A DNA stretch of 64,000 bases from SG8-41 sp963699525 (GCA_963699525.1 CAVOUI010000004.1:124001-188000); one strand, 5' to 3'; shown: positions 8,619-19,165, counted from the stretch's first letter. A program made the numbers and translations. The notes: generated from the sequence alone by a model not told the origin.

Positions 8619-9933
8619 ATGTCCGATCCTCATCGCATCGTCATCGTTGGCGGCGGCGCAGGCGGTATCGAGCTGGCCACCCGCCTCGGCGATTCGCTCG
8701 GGCGCAAGGGGCGCGCGCGGGTGACGCTGATCGACCGCTCGCGCACCCATCTGTGGAAGCCGCTGCTGCACGAGTTCGCGGCGGGCAGCATGGATCTCGA
8801 CCATCACGCGCTCGACTACCTGGCGCAGGCGCGCTGGCATCACTTCCGCTTTCAGCTGGGAGAGATGGACGGCCTCGACCGCCGGCGGAAAGTCGTGAAG
8901 GTCGCGCCCACGCTCGATGAGGACGGGCGCGAGCTGATTCCCCGCCGCGAGGTCGCGCTACGACACCCTCGTGCTGGCGATCGGGAGCCTCTCCAACGAC
9001 TTCGGCACGCCGGGAGCGCGCGAGCACGCGATCAGCCTCGACACCGCGGAGCAGGCGGAGCGGTTCCACCGGCTGCTCGTGAACGCCTGCATCCGGGCGA
9101 ACTCCCAGCACGAGCCGCTCGCGCCCGAGCAGTTGAAGGTCGCGATCATCGGCGCCGGGGCGACCGGCGTGGAGCTCGCGGCGGAGCTGCACAAGACCAC
9201 GCGCGAGCTGGTCGCCTACGGGCTCGACAAGATCAACCCCGAGAAGGACGTCCGCCTGACGATCATCGAGGCGGCGCCGCGCATCCTGCCCGCGGTGCCG
9301 GAACGGGTGTCGAAGGCCGCGACCGAACTGCTGCGCGAACTCAACGTGCGCGTGCTGACCGGCGAGCGGGTGACCGAAGTGCGGCGGGACGGCGTGATGA
9401 CCGCGGGCGGAACGCGTGTACCGGCGGAGCTGACGGTGTGGGCGGCCGGCATCAAGGCGCCCGATTTCCTCAGGGACATCGACGGCCTCGAGACCAGCCG
9501 CCTGAACCAGCTCGTCGTGAAGCAGACGCTCGACACCACGCGCGACCCCGATATCTTCGCCATCGGCGATTGCGCGACTTGCCCCTGGCCGGAGCGCGGC
9601 CGGGACGTGCCGCCGACCGCGCAGGCGGCGCACCAGCAGGCCTCTCACCTCGCGCGCATGATGCCGCGACGGCTCGCGGGCAAGCCGCTCAAGCCGTGGC
9701 GCTACCGAGACTTCGGCTCGCTGGTCTCGTTCGGGGAGTACTCCACCATCGGCAGCCTGATGGGCGCGCTGCTCGGGGGCACGATCTTCATCGAAGGGCT
9801 GTTCGCGCGCCTCATGTACGTGTCGCTCTACCGCATGCACGTCTACGCGCTGCACGGCTTCGCCAAGATGGCCTTCGACACGCTCGCGAAGCTCATTACC
9901 CGGCGCACGGAGCCACGAGTGAAGCTGCACTGA
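8619..9933 (+). CDS. type II NADH dehydrogenase-like flavoprotein, one frameshift near 8955
   Basis: The product starts with an FAD-binding motif IVIVGGGAGGIELA and contains a second nucleotide-binding motif IIGAGATGVELAAEL for NADH, plus the C-terminal FAD motif AIGDCA. This is the layout of single-subunit NDH-2 enzymes, which pass electrons from NADH to quinone without pumping protons. The frame shifts after RREVA; deleting one base near 8955 joins it to the frame that continues YDTLVLAIGSLSNDF. The total of about 437 residues is normal. The C-terminal region of amphipathic and hydrophobic helices fits membrane attachment. Confidence 0.88.
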
Positions 9934-9949
9934 CGTGCCGCTTCACCAA

Positions 9950-9970
9950 GGGATGAGGGCGGAGGGATGA
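9950..9970. repeat. three-unit GGGATGA heptamer array
   Basis: Three tandem heptamers (gggatga, gggcgga, gggatga) lie between the NADH dehydrogenase stop and the thioredoxin gene. The unit order matches the end of the array at 2863-2911. Confidence 0.8.
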
Positions 9971-10013
9971 GGAGCCGTGCTAAGATGCGCGACTCTTTCC
10001 GCGCGGGAATTCC

Positions 10014-10394
10014 ATGGCCACGGTCGAGCTGAACAAAACCAACTTCGAGGATGTCGTAACGAAGAGCGATATGGTCATCGTCGACTTCTGGGCGTCGTGG
10101 TGCGGGCCGTGTAAGAGCTTTGCCCCGGTATTCGAGTCCGCATCCGAGCAGCATCCGGACATCGTGTTCGGTAAGGTCAACTCCGATGACGAGCAGGAGC
10201 TCGCGGCGGCTTTCGGAATCCGCTCGATCCCCTACGTGATGCTGCTGCGCGAAAAGGTCGTGCTCTTCGCCCAGGCCGGCGCGCTGCCGGCGGAGGGCCT
10301 GGAGAGCGTCATCCGCCAGGCGCGCGCGCTCGACATGGCGCAGGTCCACCGGGAAATTGCCGAACAGCAGGCGCAGCAGCAACAGCAACAATGA
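10014..10394 (+). CDS. thioredoxin-fold protein with glutamine-rich tail
   Basis: This 126-residue cytoplasmic thioredoxin has the active site WASWCGPCK near residues 26-34 and the cis-proline in RSIPYVM. It should reduce disulfides in client proteins. The C-terminus is unusual: after the last helix it ends in an Ala/Gln run with six consecutive Gln before the stop. The stop overlaps the ATG of the RND adaptor (ATGA), so the two are translationally coupled, an unexpected pairing. Confidence 0.9.
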   Translation: MATVELNKTNFEDVVTKSDMVIVDFWASWCGPCKSFAPVFESASEQHPDIVFGKVNSDDEQELAAAFGIRSIPYVMLLREKVVLFAQAGALPAEGLESVIRQARALDMAQVHREIAEQQAQQQQQQ

Positions 10395-11473
10395 TGAACG
10401 CGGGATGGCGAAAGCTCCTGGGCGGAATTGCGCTCGCGGGGCTGCTGACGGTCGCGGCTGCCCACGCGCAGGCACCCAAACCCAAGCCGGGCGGGCTTCC
10501 GGTCAAGGTCGCGCCGGTCCGGATCGGCACGGTGACCCAGGACGTCACGGCCGTCGGAACGCTGCTGGCGAACGAATCGGTGATGATTCGTCCCGAAGTG
10601 GCGGGGCGGGTCGCCGCGATCCATTTCAACGAGGGACAGGGGGTTGCGGCCGGGGCGCGCCTCGTCACGCTCGACGCGGCCGAAGTCCGGGCGCAGCTCG
10701 AGGCCAGCCGCGCAGACGAGCGGCTGACGCAGCAGCGCGCCGAGCGCGCGACCGAGCTGTACGCCAAGAACTTCATCAGCCAGCAGGCGCTCGAGGACGC
10801 GCGCGAGGCCTACAAGAAGTCCACGGCGCAGCGCCAGGAAAACGAGGCGCGGGTCGCGAAAACCGATATCCGCGCGCCGTTCGCAGGCACGGTCGGCCTG
10901 CGCCAGGTGAGCGCGGGCGCCTACCTCAAGGCGGGCGACGATATCGCGCGGCTCGACAAGATCGACGTGATGAAGCTCGACTTCCGCGTGCCCGAGATTT
11001 ACCTGGGCATGATCCGCCGCGACCAGCCGGTCGCGCTGCGGGTGGATGCATTTCCCCGGGAGCAGTTTCCGGGGCGGGTGTACGCGATCGAGACTACGGT
11101 GGACGAGAGGACGCGCACGGTCTTGCTGCGAGCGCGGGTGGAGAACCGCGGCGCGCAGCTGCGGCCGGGCATGTTCGCGCGGGTGACGCTGGAGCTCGGG
11201 GCGAACACCAACGCCGCGCTCGTGCCGGAGCAGGCAATCGTGCCGCGCGGCGACCGGAATTACGTGTTCCGTGTGGTGGACGGAAAGGCGGCGCTGACCG
11301 AGGTCGTGCTTGGCTCCCGCAGCACCGGCGAGGTGGAAATCGTCAAAGGCCTCAAGGCCGGCGAGCGGGTGGTGACCGACGGCCACATCAAGCTGCAAGA
11401 CGGCGTGCCAGTGATGGTGGTGCCCGACCGGCCGCCCCCGACTGCGTCCCCCGCGGCGCCGAAAGGTTCATGA
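10391..11473 (+). CDS. RND efflux periplasmic adaptor subunit
   Basis: The 360-residue protein has a signal peptide ending near AHAQA, then a lipoyl-like/barrel-sandwich hybrid (VAPVRIGTVTQDVTAVGTL...), a coiled-coil hairpin (about residues 95-150, rich in Ala, Glu and Arg) and a membrane-proximal beta domain. This is the membrane fusion protein family that links an inner membrane RND pump to an outer membrane channel. It starts inside the thioredoxin stop and is followed after 39 bases by the pump gene. No outer membrane factor is encoded here. Confidence 0.9.
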   Translation: MMNAGWRKLLGGIALAGLLTVAAAHAQAPKPKPGGLPVKVAPVRIGTVTQDVTAVGTLLANESVMIRPEVAGRVAAIHFNEGQGVAAGARLVTLDAAEVRAQLEASRADERLTQQRAERATELYAKNFISQQALEDAREAYKKSTAQRQENEARVAKTDIRAPFAGTVGLRQVSAGAYLKAGDDIARLDKIDVMKLDFRVPEIYLGMIRRDQPVALRVDAFPREQFPGRVYAIETTVDERTRTVLLRARVENRGAQLRPGMFARVTLELGANTNAALVPEQAIVPRGDRNYVFRVVDGKAALTEVVLGSRSTGEVEIVKGLKAGERVVTDGHIKLQDGVPVMVVPDRPPPTASPAAPKGS

Positions 11474-11480
11474 TCTTTCC

Positions 11481-11508
11481 TCATCCCTCATCCCTCGTCC
11501 CTCATCCC
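11481..11508. repeat. four-unit TCATCCC heptamer array
   Basis: Four 7-base units (tcatccc, tcatccc, tcgtccc, tcatccc) fill most of the 39 bases between the RND adaptor and pump genes. They are the reverse complement of the GGGATGA array elsewhere in the window. Confidence 0.85.
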
Positions 11509-11512
11509 TCGG

Positions 11513-14500
11513 ATGTTCCTGCCTGAACTGTCGATCCGCCGCCCCGTCCTTGCGACGGTGATGAGCCTCGGCATCGTGCTCCTCGGCGTGATCTCGTTCC
11601 TGCGCCTGTCGGTGCGCGAGTACCCGAAGATCGACACGCCCGTCGTGTCGGTGCGCACCGTCTACACCGGCGCCAGCGCGCAGGTGATCGAGTCCCAGGT
11701 TACGCAGCCGCTCGAGGACTCGCTGTCGGGCATCGAGGGCATACGCACCATCAAGTCGGTCTCGCGCGAGGAGGTCTCGCAAATCACGATCGAGTTCGTC
11801 GTGGAGCGCAACGTCGACGCCGCCGCCAACGACGTGCGCGACCGCGTGGCGCGCGTCCGCAGCCGGCTCCCCGAAGAGGTGGACGATCCCGTAGTGTCCA
11901 AGATCGAGGCCGATGCGCAGGCCATTCTCTGGCTCGCATTCTCCAGCGAGCGGCACGATGCCCTCTTCATCACCGACTATGCCGACCGCTATATCGCCGA
12001 CTCATTCAAGGCGCTGCCCGGCGTGGCGAGCGTCATCATCGGCGGCGCCCGCACCTACGCGATGCGCCTCTGGCTCGACCGCGACCGCCTCGCCGCCTTC
12101 GGCCTCACTCCCGTCGACGTCGAGAACGCGCTGCGGCGCCAGAACATCGAGGTGCCCTCGGGACGCATCGAGAGCCGCCAGCGCGAGTTTACGGTGCTCA
12201 CCGAAACCGACCTGAGGACGCCGGAACAGTTCAACAACATGATCATCACCGAGGCGCGCGGCTACCCGGTGCGGCTCAAGGACGTGGGGCGGGCAGAGCT
12301 GGGCGCGCAGGACGAGCGCAACGTCGTGCGCGTGAACGGCAATCCGGCGGTGGGGCTGGGGATCGTGAAACAGTCCACGGCCAACACGCTCGAGGTGGCG
12401 CGCGCGGTAAAGGCGCAGCTGCCGCGCATCACGGCGGCGCTGCCCGACGGCATGAAGGTCTTCGTGGCCTTCGACTCCTCGCTCTTCATCGAGGCCTCGA
12501 TCAAGGCGGTCTACCGCGCGATTTTCGACGCCATCGTGCTGGTGACGCTGGTGATCTTCCTGTTCCTGCGCTCGTTCCGCTCGACCCTGATCCCGTTCGT
12601 GACGATACCCGTGTCGCTCATCGGCGCGTGCTTCTTTCTGTGGATCTTCGGCTTCACCATCAACATCCTGACGCTGCTCGGCATCGTGCTCGCGATCGGC
12701 CTGGTGGTGGACGACGCGATCGTGGTGCTCGAGAACATCCACCGCCACATCGAGGAGGGCATGTCGCCGTTCACGGCCGCGGTCCAGGGCAGCCGCGAGA
12801 TCGCGTTCGCGGTGGTGGCGATGACGATCACGCTCGCGGCGGTATTCGTGCCGCTGGTGTTCTCGACCGGCAACACCGGCAAGCTCTTCACCGAGTTCGC
12901 GCTGACCGTGGCAATGGCGGTGCTGGTGTCGGGCTTCGTGTCGCTGACGCTCACGCCGATGATGTGCTCCAAGCTACTCAGGCACCAGGCCCGGCACGGC
13001 GCCATCTACAACGCCATGGAGCGGTTCTTCGCCGCCCTCAACGCCGGCTACCGCCGCTCGCTCGCCTGGGCGCTCGGCCATCGCAAGATGGTCGTGGCGG
13101 GTTACCTCGTGGTGCTGGCAGCCATGGCGGGACTGGGCTGGTCGCTCAAGTCCGAGCTCGCGCCGCTCGAGGACCGCGGCTTCATACTGGGAGTCATGCT
13201 CGCGCCGGAGGGCTCGACCGTGGACTACACCGACGGCTACGCGCGCATCTGGGAGGACATCTACAAGGACGTGCCGGAGATCCTGGGCTATTTCGTGGTG
13301 ATCGCGCCCGGGCTCGACCGTCCCAACCCGGTCAATTTCGCCCTGTCCTTCGTGCGGCTGAAGCCCTGGGACGAGCGCAAGCGCAGCACGCTCGAAGTCT
13401 CCCGCGAGATCGGCCCGAAGATGTTCGTGCAGATGCCGGGCGTGCTGGCGTTTCCCAACAACCCGCCGTCGCTCGGGCAGAGCTTTCGCAGCCAGCCGGT
13501 GCAGTTCGTCGTCTTTGCCCCGTCGTACGAGGAGCTGGACAATCGGGTCGAGCGGATCCTCGCGCGCGCGCGCAAGAACCCGGGGCTCGCCAACCTGGAT
13601 TCCGACCTCAAGCTCAACAAGCCGCAGCTCTCGGTTGAGGTGGACCGCGACAAGGTGGCGGCCGTCGGCGCGGAGGTGGATGCGATCGGGCGTACCCTGG
13701 AGACGCTGCTCGGCGGGCGGCAAGTCACGCGATTCAAGCGCGAGGGCAAGCAGTACGACGTGATCGTGCGGCTGGCGGACAAGGACCGCGTGCAGCCGAC
13801 CGACCTCACCTCGATCTACGTGCGTGCCCGCGACGGGCAGCTGGTGCAGCTCTCCAACCTGGTGCAGCTCAAGGAGACGGTCGCGCCCAAGGAACTCAAC
13901 CATTTCAACCGCCTGCGCGCCGCGATCATTACCGGCAGCCTCGCTCCGGGATACACGCTGGGCGAAGCGCTGGACTTCCTGGAGGCGGCTGCCCGCGAAG
14001 AGCTGGGACCGACGGCGCAGACCGCGCTCGACGGCGAGTCGCGCGAGTACCGCGAGTCGGGCGCGCAGCTCTACCTCATCTTCGTGCTGGCGCTCGCCTT
14101 CGTATACCTGGTGCTCTCGGCGCAGTTCGAGAGCTTCGTCTCGCCGTTCGTGATCATGCTGACGGTGCCGCTCGCGATGACCGGCGCGCTGGCTGCGCTG
14201 TTGCTGCTCGCCTTCACGTTCGGCGCCGGCGGCACCCTCAATGTCTACAGCAAGGTCGGGCTCATCATGCTGGTGGGCCTCATCACCAAGCACGGCATCC
14301 TGATCGTCGAGTTCGCCAACCAGCTGCGGGAGCGAGGCAAGGAAACGGTGGAGGCGGTCAGCGAAGCAGCGGCGCTGCGGCTGCGCCCGATCCTCATGAC
14401 CACCGGCGCCATGGTGCTCGGGGCGATCCCGCTCGCGGCCGCCTTCGGCGCCGGGGCGGAAGCGCGCCGCCCGATAGGGTGGGTCATCGTTGGCGGGCTG

Positions 14501-14632
14501 CTGTTCGGCACGCTCCTCACGCTTTATGTGATACCCGCGGCCTACACGCTGGTGGTCGGCAAGCGCCGTCCGGCACCGGATGAGGAAACCGGTGGCGGTG
14601 CGGCAGTGCATACGCCCGCCAGCAAAGCCTGA
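11513..14632 (+). CDS. HAE1-family RND efflux pump permease
   Basis: The 1039-residue protein is a full-length AcrB/MexI-like pump. Features are an N-terminal helix (SIRRPVLATVMSLGIVLLG), two large periplasmic loops, and the transmembrane proton-relay segment LVVDDAIVVLENIHRHIEEG in which the paired Asp residues are conserved. Twelve transmembrane helices are expected from the hydrophobic blocks. It uses proton motive force to export small molecules. The gene reads without any interruption over 3.1 kb, in contrast to many neighbours. The ATG lies directly after the heptamer array. Confidence 0.92.
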   Translation: MFLPELSIRRPVLATVMSLGIVLLGVISFLRLSVREYPKIDTPVVSVRTVYTGASAQVIESQVTQPLEDSLSGIEGIRTIKSVSREEVSQITIEFVVERNVDAAANDVRDRVARVRSRLPEEVDDPVVSKIEADAQAILWLAFSSERHDALFITDYADRYIADSFKALPGVASVIIGGARTYAMRLWLDRDRLAAFGLTPVDVENALRRQNIEVPSGRIESRQREFTVLTETDLRTPEQFNNMIITEARGYPVRLKDVGRAELGAQDERNVVRVNGNPAVGLGIVKQSTANTLEVARAVKAQLPRITAALPDGMKVFVAFDSSLFIEASIKAVYRAIFDAIVLVTLVIFLFLRSFRSTLIPFVTIPVSLIGACFFLWIFGFTINILTLLGIVLAIGLVVDDAIVVLENIHRHIEEGMSPFTAAVQGSREIAFAVVAMTITLAAVFVPLVFSTGNTGKLFTEFALTVAMAVLVSGFVSLTLTPMMCSKLLRHQARHGAIYNAMERFFAALNAGYRRSLAWALGHRKMVVAGYLVVLAAMAGLGWSLKSELAPLEDRGFILGVMLAPEGSTVDYTDGYARIWEDIYKDVPEILGYFVVIAPGLDRPNPVNFALSFVRLKPWDERKRSTLEVSREIGPKMFVQMPGVLAFPNNPPSLGQSFRSQPVQFVVFAPSYEELDNRVERILARARKNPGLANLDSDLKLNKPQLSVEVDRDKVAAVGAEVDAIGRTLETLLGGRQVTRFKREGKQYDVIVRLADKDRVQPTDLTSIYVRARDGQLVQLSNLVQLKETVAPKELNHFNRLRAAIITGSLAPGYTLGEALDFLEAAAREELGPTAQTALDGESREYRESGAQLYLIFVLALAFVYLVLSAQFESFVSPFVIMLTVPLAMTGALAALLLLAFTFGAGGTLNVYSKVGLIMLVGLITKHGILIVEFANQLRERGKETVEAVSEAAALRLRPILMTTGAMVLGAIPLAAAFGAGAEARRPIGWVIVGGLLFGTLLTLYVIPAAYTLVVGKRRPAPDEETGGGAAVHTPASKA

Positions 14633-14650
14633 AGGCGGAAAGGCGAAGTG

Positions 14651-14685
14651 CGCCGGGTTGAATCCTTCCCCGGCGTCCCCATTTT
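14651..14685 (+). terminator. possible terminator after the RND pump gene
   Basis: A 7-base stem CGCCGGG (14651-14657) pairs with CCCGGCG (14669-14675) around an 11-base loop and is followed by tccccatttt. It lies between the pump stop and the protease start. The T run is short, so activity is uncertain. Confidence 0.5.
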
Positions 14686-14691
14686 GATGAG

Positions 14692-15747
14692 ATGAACCTG
14701 CCAGTCCCCGCCTGGCGCGCAATATCTGTACTGGACGAAGCCGGGCACGATCTCAATTCCTCCCTGCCAACAGGGTCTTCGCAAGACGCGGAGCTGCTCG
14801 ACGCGTACTCGCAAGCCGTCACCGGGGTCGCCGAAATGGTCGGCCCCGCGGTGGTGCGTCTCGACGTCAAGCGGCGCCTGCGCGGGCGCGATGCGCGAGG
14901 CAACGAAATCACCCACGATGTGGGCGGCAGCGGCTCGGGCTTCGTATTCACGCCCGACGGCTTGATCGCGACCAACAGCCACGTTGTATCGGACGCGGCC
15001 GAAATCGGGGCGACGTTCAATGACGGCCAGACGCTGCAGGCGAGCCTGATCGGCGACGACCCCGACACCGACCTCGCGGTCATCCGCGTCGCCGGGCACA
15101 AGCTGCCGTCGGTCCCGCTGGGCGAGTCGCGCAGCGTGCGCGTGGGGCAGCTCGCGATCGCGATCGGCAATCCTTACGGCTTCCAGTGCACGGTCACCGC
15201 GGGTGTCGTGTCGGCGCTCGGGCGCTCGCTGCGGTCGCAGAACGGCCGCCTGATGGACGACGTGATCCAGACCGACGCCGCATTGAATCCCGGCAACTCC
15301 GGCGGTCCGCTCGTGAACTCGCGCGGAGAGGTGGTGGGTGTCAACACGGCGACGATCCTGCCCGCGCAGGGCATTTGCTTTGCCACGGCCATCGATACGG
15401 CCAAGGTGACGATCTGCGCAGCTCCTCAAGCACGGCCGGGTGCGCCGCGCGCGGCTCGGGATTGCGGGACAGAACATCGTGCTGCCGCGGCGCATGGTGC
15501 GGTTCACTACAACCTCGAGCGCGACGGCGCGGTGCAGGCCGCCTCGATCGAGCGCGGCGGGCCGGCCAGCCGCGCCGGATTCGAGCAGGGCGACATCATC
15601 GTCGGCTTCGCGGGCCAGCCGGTCGCGGGCTTCGACGACCTGCACCGGCTGCTGACCGAGGAGAAGCTCGGCGAAAGCGTGCCGGTCGCGGTGCTGCGCC
15701 GAGGGCAGCGGCTCACGCTGGAAATCCGTCCCGAGGAGTCACGCTAA
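14692..15747 (+). CDS. HtrA/DegP-like serine protease with PDZ domain, two compensating frameshifts
   Basis: The trypsin-like domain has the complete triad: His in TNSHVV, Asp in DTDLAV and Ser in NPGNSGGP. A C-terminal PDZ domain spans the ASIERGGPASRAGFEQGDIIVGF region. Between about 15413 and 15515 the open frame reads nonsense, while the adjacent frame reads RRARLGIAGQNIVLPRRM, as expected in this family. The gene therefore carries one insertion followed by a compensating deletion. No signal peptide is evident, so a cytoplasmic location or a missed upstream start is possible. It would degrade or regulate misfolded proteins. Confidence 0.85.
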   Translation: MNLPVPAWRAISVLDEAGHDLNSSLPTGSSQDAELLDAYSQAVTGVAEMVGPAVVRLDVKRRLRGRDARGNEITHDVGGSGSGFVFTPDGLIATNSHVVSDAAEIGATFNDGQTLQASLIGDDPDTDLAVIRVAGHKLPSVPLGESRSVRVGQLAIAIGNPYGFQCTVTAGVVSALGRSLRSQNGRLMDDVIQTDAALNPGNSGGPLVNSRGEVVGVNTATILPAQGICFATAIDTAKVTICAAPQARPGAPRAARDCGTEHRAAAAHGAVHYNLERDGAVQAASIERGGPASRAGFEQGDIIVGFAGQPVAGFDDLHRLLTEEKLGESVPVAVLRRGQRLTLEIRPEESR

Positions 15748-15748
15748 A

Positions 15749-16624
15749 ATGGAAACTGCCATGAAAAAGGTCGTCAGCATTCACCGCGGCCCACCGGCCC
15801 ACTGGGTCGGCGACGGCTTCCACGTCCGCAGCCTGTTCTCGTACGACCGGCAGCCGCAGACGCTGAGCCCGTTCCTGCTCCTCGATTACGGCGCGCCGGA
15901 GGAATTCGCGCCTTCGAGCGAGCGGCGCGGCGTCGGCCAGCACCCGCATCGCGGCTTCGAGACCGTCACCATCGCCTACCAGGGCGGAGTGGAGCACCGC
16001 GATTCGGCCGGGAACCACGGCGTGATCGGCCCCGGCGACGTGCAATGGATGACAGCGGCGTCGGGCATCGTGCACGAGGAATGGCACGAGCACGAGTTCG
16101 CGCGGCGAGGCGGCACCATGGAGATGGCGCAGCTCTGGGTCAACCTGCCCGCAAGGGACAAGATGGCGGCGCCCGCCTACCAGGACATCCGCAGCGGGCA
16201 GATCCCAGTCGTCGACCTGGGCGGCGGATCGCGCGTGCGCGTCATCGCCGGGGAGTTTCGCGGCGCGAAGGGGCCGGCCCGCACCTTCACACCGATCAAC
16301 GTATGGGATGCGCGGCTCGCGGCCGGCGCGCGCGTCGAGCTCGAATTTCCGCAGGGTTACACTGCGCTTCTCGCAGTGCTGAAAGGCAAGGTGACGATCA
16401 ACGGCGCCGAGGCCGCCGGGCCGGCCGAGCTCGTCGTGCTTGAGCGCGCGGGCACCCGGGTCAAGCTCGACGCGGCGGAGGAGGCGACCGTCCTCGTGCT
16501 GAACGGCGAGCCGATAGACGAGCCGGTCGTGGGCCACGGACCCTTCGTCATGAACACGCAGGATGAGATCCGCCAGGCCTTCGCCGACTTCCACCACGGC
16601 CGCCTGGGACAGTCGCGCGCCTGA
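15749..16624 (+). CDS. pirin family protein
   Basis: This 291-residue double-cupin protein has the N-terminal pirin metal motif around HPHRGFETVT and an HEEWHEHE segment downstream. Pirins include quercetin 2,3-dioxygenases and redox-responsive regulators. The ATG follows the protease stop by one base; an alternative start four codons later (MKKVV) is equally possible. A second, different pirin is encoded directly downstream. Confidence 0.9.
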   Translation: METAMKKVVSIHRGPPAHWVGDGFHVRSLFSYDRQPQTLSPFLLLDYGAPEEFAPSSERRGVGQHPHRGFETVTIAYQGGVEHRDSAGNHGVIGPGDVQWMTAASGIVHEEWHEHEFARRGGTMEMAQLWVNLPARDKMAAPAYQDIRSGQIPVVDLGGGSRVRVIAGEFRGAKGPARTFTPINVWDARLAAGARVELEFPQGYTALLAVLKGKVTINGAEAAGPAELVVLERAGTRVKLDAAEEATVLVLNGEPIDEPVVGHGPFVMNTQDEIRQAFADFHHGRLGQSRA

Positions 16625-16649
16625 GCGCGCGCGGGAAAGGAAAGACATC

Positions 16650-17345
<696 letters not shown>

Positions 17346-17349
<4 letters not shown>

Positions 17350-18126
17350 GCCGTCAGCCCTCCATCTTCGTATCCCACGGCTCGCCGACGCTGCCGCTTG
17401 AGCACGGTCCGGCGGTTGACTTCCTGCGCGGGCTCGGCACCGCGCTCGGCCGGCCCGAGGCGATCCTCGTCGCCTCTGCCCACTGGGACACCGATCGGCC
17501 TGCGGTGAGTGGAGCGAAGCAGCCCGAGACGATTCACGACTTCTATGGTTTTCCTCCCGAGCTGTATCGCCTGCGTTACCCAGCGCCGGGCGCGCCGCAG
17601 GTTGCGCAACGCGCGGCCGGCCTGCTCAAATCCCAGGGATTGCCGGCGGATATCGATCCCGGGCGCGGGCTCGATCACGGGGCGTGGACGTCGCTCTACC
17701 ACATGTACCCGGAAGCGGATATACCGGTGACGCAGATCTCGATCCAGTCGGATCTCGGACCCGCGCACCACGTGCGCCTCGGCGAGGCGCTCAAGCCCTT
17801 ACGCGACGAGGGCGTGCTGATCATGGCGTCCGGCGGCGCGACGCACAACCTCCGCGAGCTGAGCTACCAGCGCGGCAATCCCGTGCCGCAGCCGTGGGTG
17901 GTCGAGTTCAACGAATGGCTGGCGGATGCCATCCTGTCGGGGCGCCGCGAGGATCTCGTCGGACTACCGCAGTAGAGCGCCGCACGCGGTGCGCAACCAT
18001 CCCACCGACGAGCACCTGATACCGCTGTTCGTCGCACTCGGCGCCGGGATCGGCGCCGCCGCCAAGCGCCTGCACTCGAGCATCTCATCCGGCGTCATCA
18101 GCATGGACGCCTACCGATTCGATTAG
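17346..18126 (+). CDS. DODA-type extradiol aromatic ring-opening dioxygenase, one frameshift near 17966
   Basis: The product begins IFVSHGSPTLPLE and contains VASAHWDT, LDHGAWTSLYHMYP and SGGATHNLRE, which hold the histidine ligands of LigB/YgiD-type non-haem iron dioxygenases. These cleave catechols or DOPA-like substrates. An extra G near 17966 creates an early TAG; the adjacent frame continues YRSRAPHAVRNHPTDEHLIPLFVALGAG to a stop at 18126, which is the normal C-terminus. The ATG overlaps the preceding pirin stop, so the two form a coupled pair. Confidence 0.87.
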
Positions 18127-18148
18127 GCAACCGCTACCTGCTTGACCG

Positions 18149-19086
18149 ATGGAACAGTTGACCGGTCTGCTGGCGCAGTACGGCTTGGCGCTGGTGTTCG
18201 CCAACGTGCTGCTCACGCAACTCGGCGCGCCGGTGCCCGCGATACCGACTCTGATCGTCGCCGGTGCGCTCGCCCAGGGCGGCCAGTTGTCCGCGGCCGC
18301 GGCGCTCGGTGGTGGCCGTGGTCGCGTCGCTTGCGGGAGATTTTCCCTGGTTCGCGGCGGGGCGAGCTTACGGCCACCGCGTGATCGGGGCCCTGTGCCG
18401 CATCGCGATCGAGCCCGACTCCTGCGTCAAGCAGACCGAGGACCGGTTCGGGCGCTGGGGCGCACCGTCACTCATGTTCGCGAAATTCGTTCCCGGCTTT
18501 GCGACCGTGGCACCGCCCGTTGCCGGGGCGCTCCGGCTCGGTGCTCACGCCCTTTCTTGCCTATAGCGCTGTGGGCGCCGCCTTGTGGGCGGGTGCCGCG
18601 ATCGCCGCAGGCATGATCTTTCATGCCCAGGTGGACTGGCTGCTCGACTGGATCGAGAGCATGGGGTCGGGAGCCGCAGTCGTGCTCGGCGTGGCGCTCG
18701 GCTTCTACATCGCGATGAAGTGGGTGGAGCGCGCACTCTTCATTCGGTTCCTGCGTGGCGTGCGCATCTCGGTCGACGAGCTGCACGAGGCCATGCAGCG
18801 CGGGAGCCCGCCGGTGATACTCGATGCGCGGTCGGCGGCCGCGCGCAAGCTCGACCCACGCCGCATTCCCGGCGCAATTGCGGTGGACGTCAACGCGCCG
18901 GAGCGTGCCCTTGCGTCGGTGTCGGCTGAACGCGAGATCGTCGTCTACTGCACGTGACCCAATGAAGCGAGCGCGGCGCGTGTCGCCCGCCTGCTGATGG
19001 ACGAGGGGTTCCGCAAGGTGCGCCCGCTCGCCGGCGGACTCGAGGCGTGGCTCGACGCCGGCATGCCGCACGAGGAATTTGTCTGA
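18149..19086 (+). CDS. DedA-family membrane protein fused to a rhodanese domain, two frameshifts and an in-frame TGA
   Basis: The N-terminal part is a DedA/SNARE-associated membrane protein (AVVASLAGDFPWFAAGRAYG and FAKFVPGFATVAPPVAGAL) with about five hydrophobic helices. The C-terminal part is a rhodanese domain (VILDARSAAARKLDPRRIPGA...EIVVYCT). Extra G bases near 18310 and 18540 break the frame. At 18955-18957 an in-frame TGA stands two codons after the probable catalytic Cys, where I expect a Cys (YCTCPNEAS); the frame then continues PNEASAARVARLLMDEGF to 19086. DedA proteins are thought to act in lipid flipping or membrane homeostasis; the fused rhodanese transfers sulfur. The gene is broken as read. 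Confidence 0.8.
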
Positions 19087-19165
19087 GAGTCGGGCGCCGC
19101 CGTATCTGGATTGTCGCTCGGAATGGCGCTCGGTCGGCGAGCGCGCCGCTTTGCAGGGAGGGGAA

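Noticed and set aside
12974..14722. 582-codon minus-strand frame inside the RND pump gene
   Set aside because: It is the antisense shadow of an intact pump gene with all family motifs; no start signal or family match is seen.
15410..15520. Programmed frameshifting in the protease or other broken genes
   Set aside because: Shifts occur in many unrelated genes, at varied sites without slippery heptamers or following structures, which fits error better.
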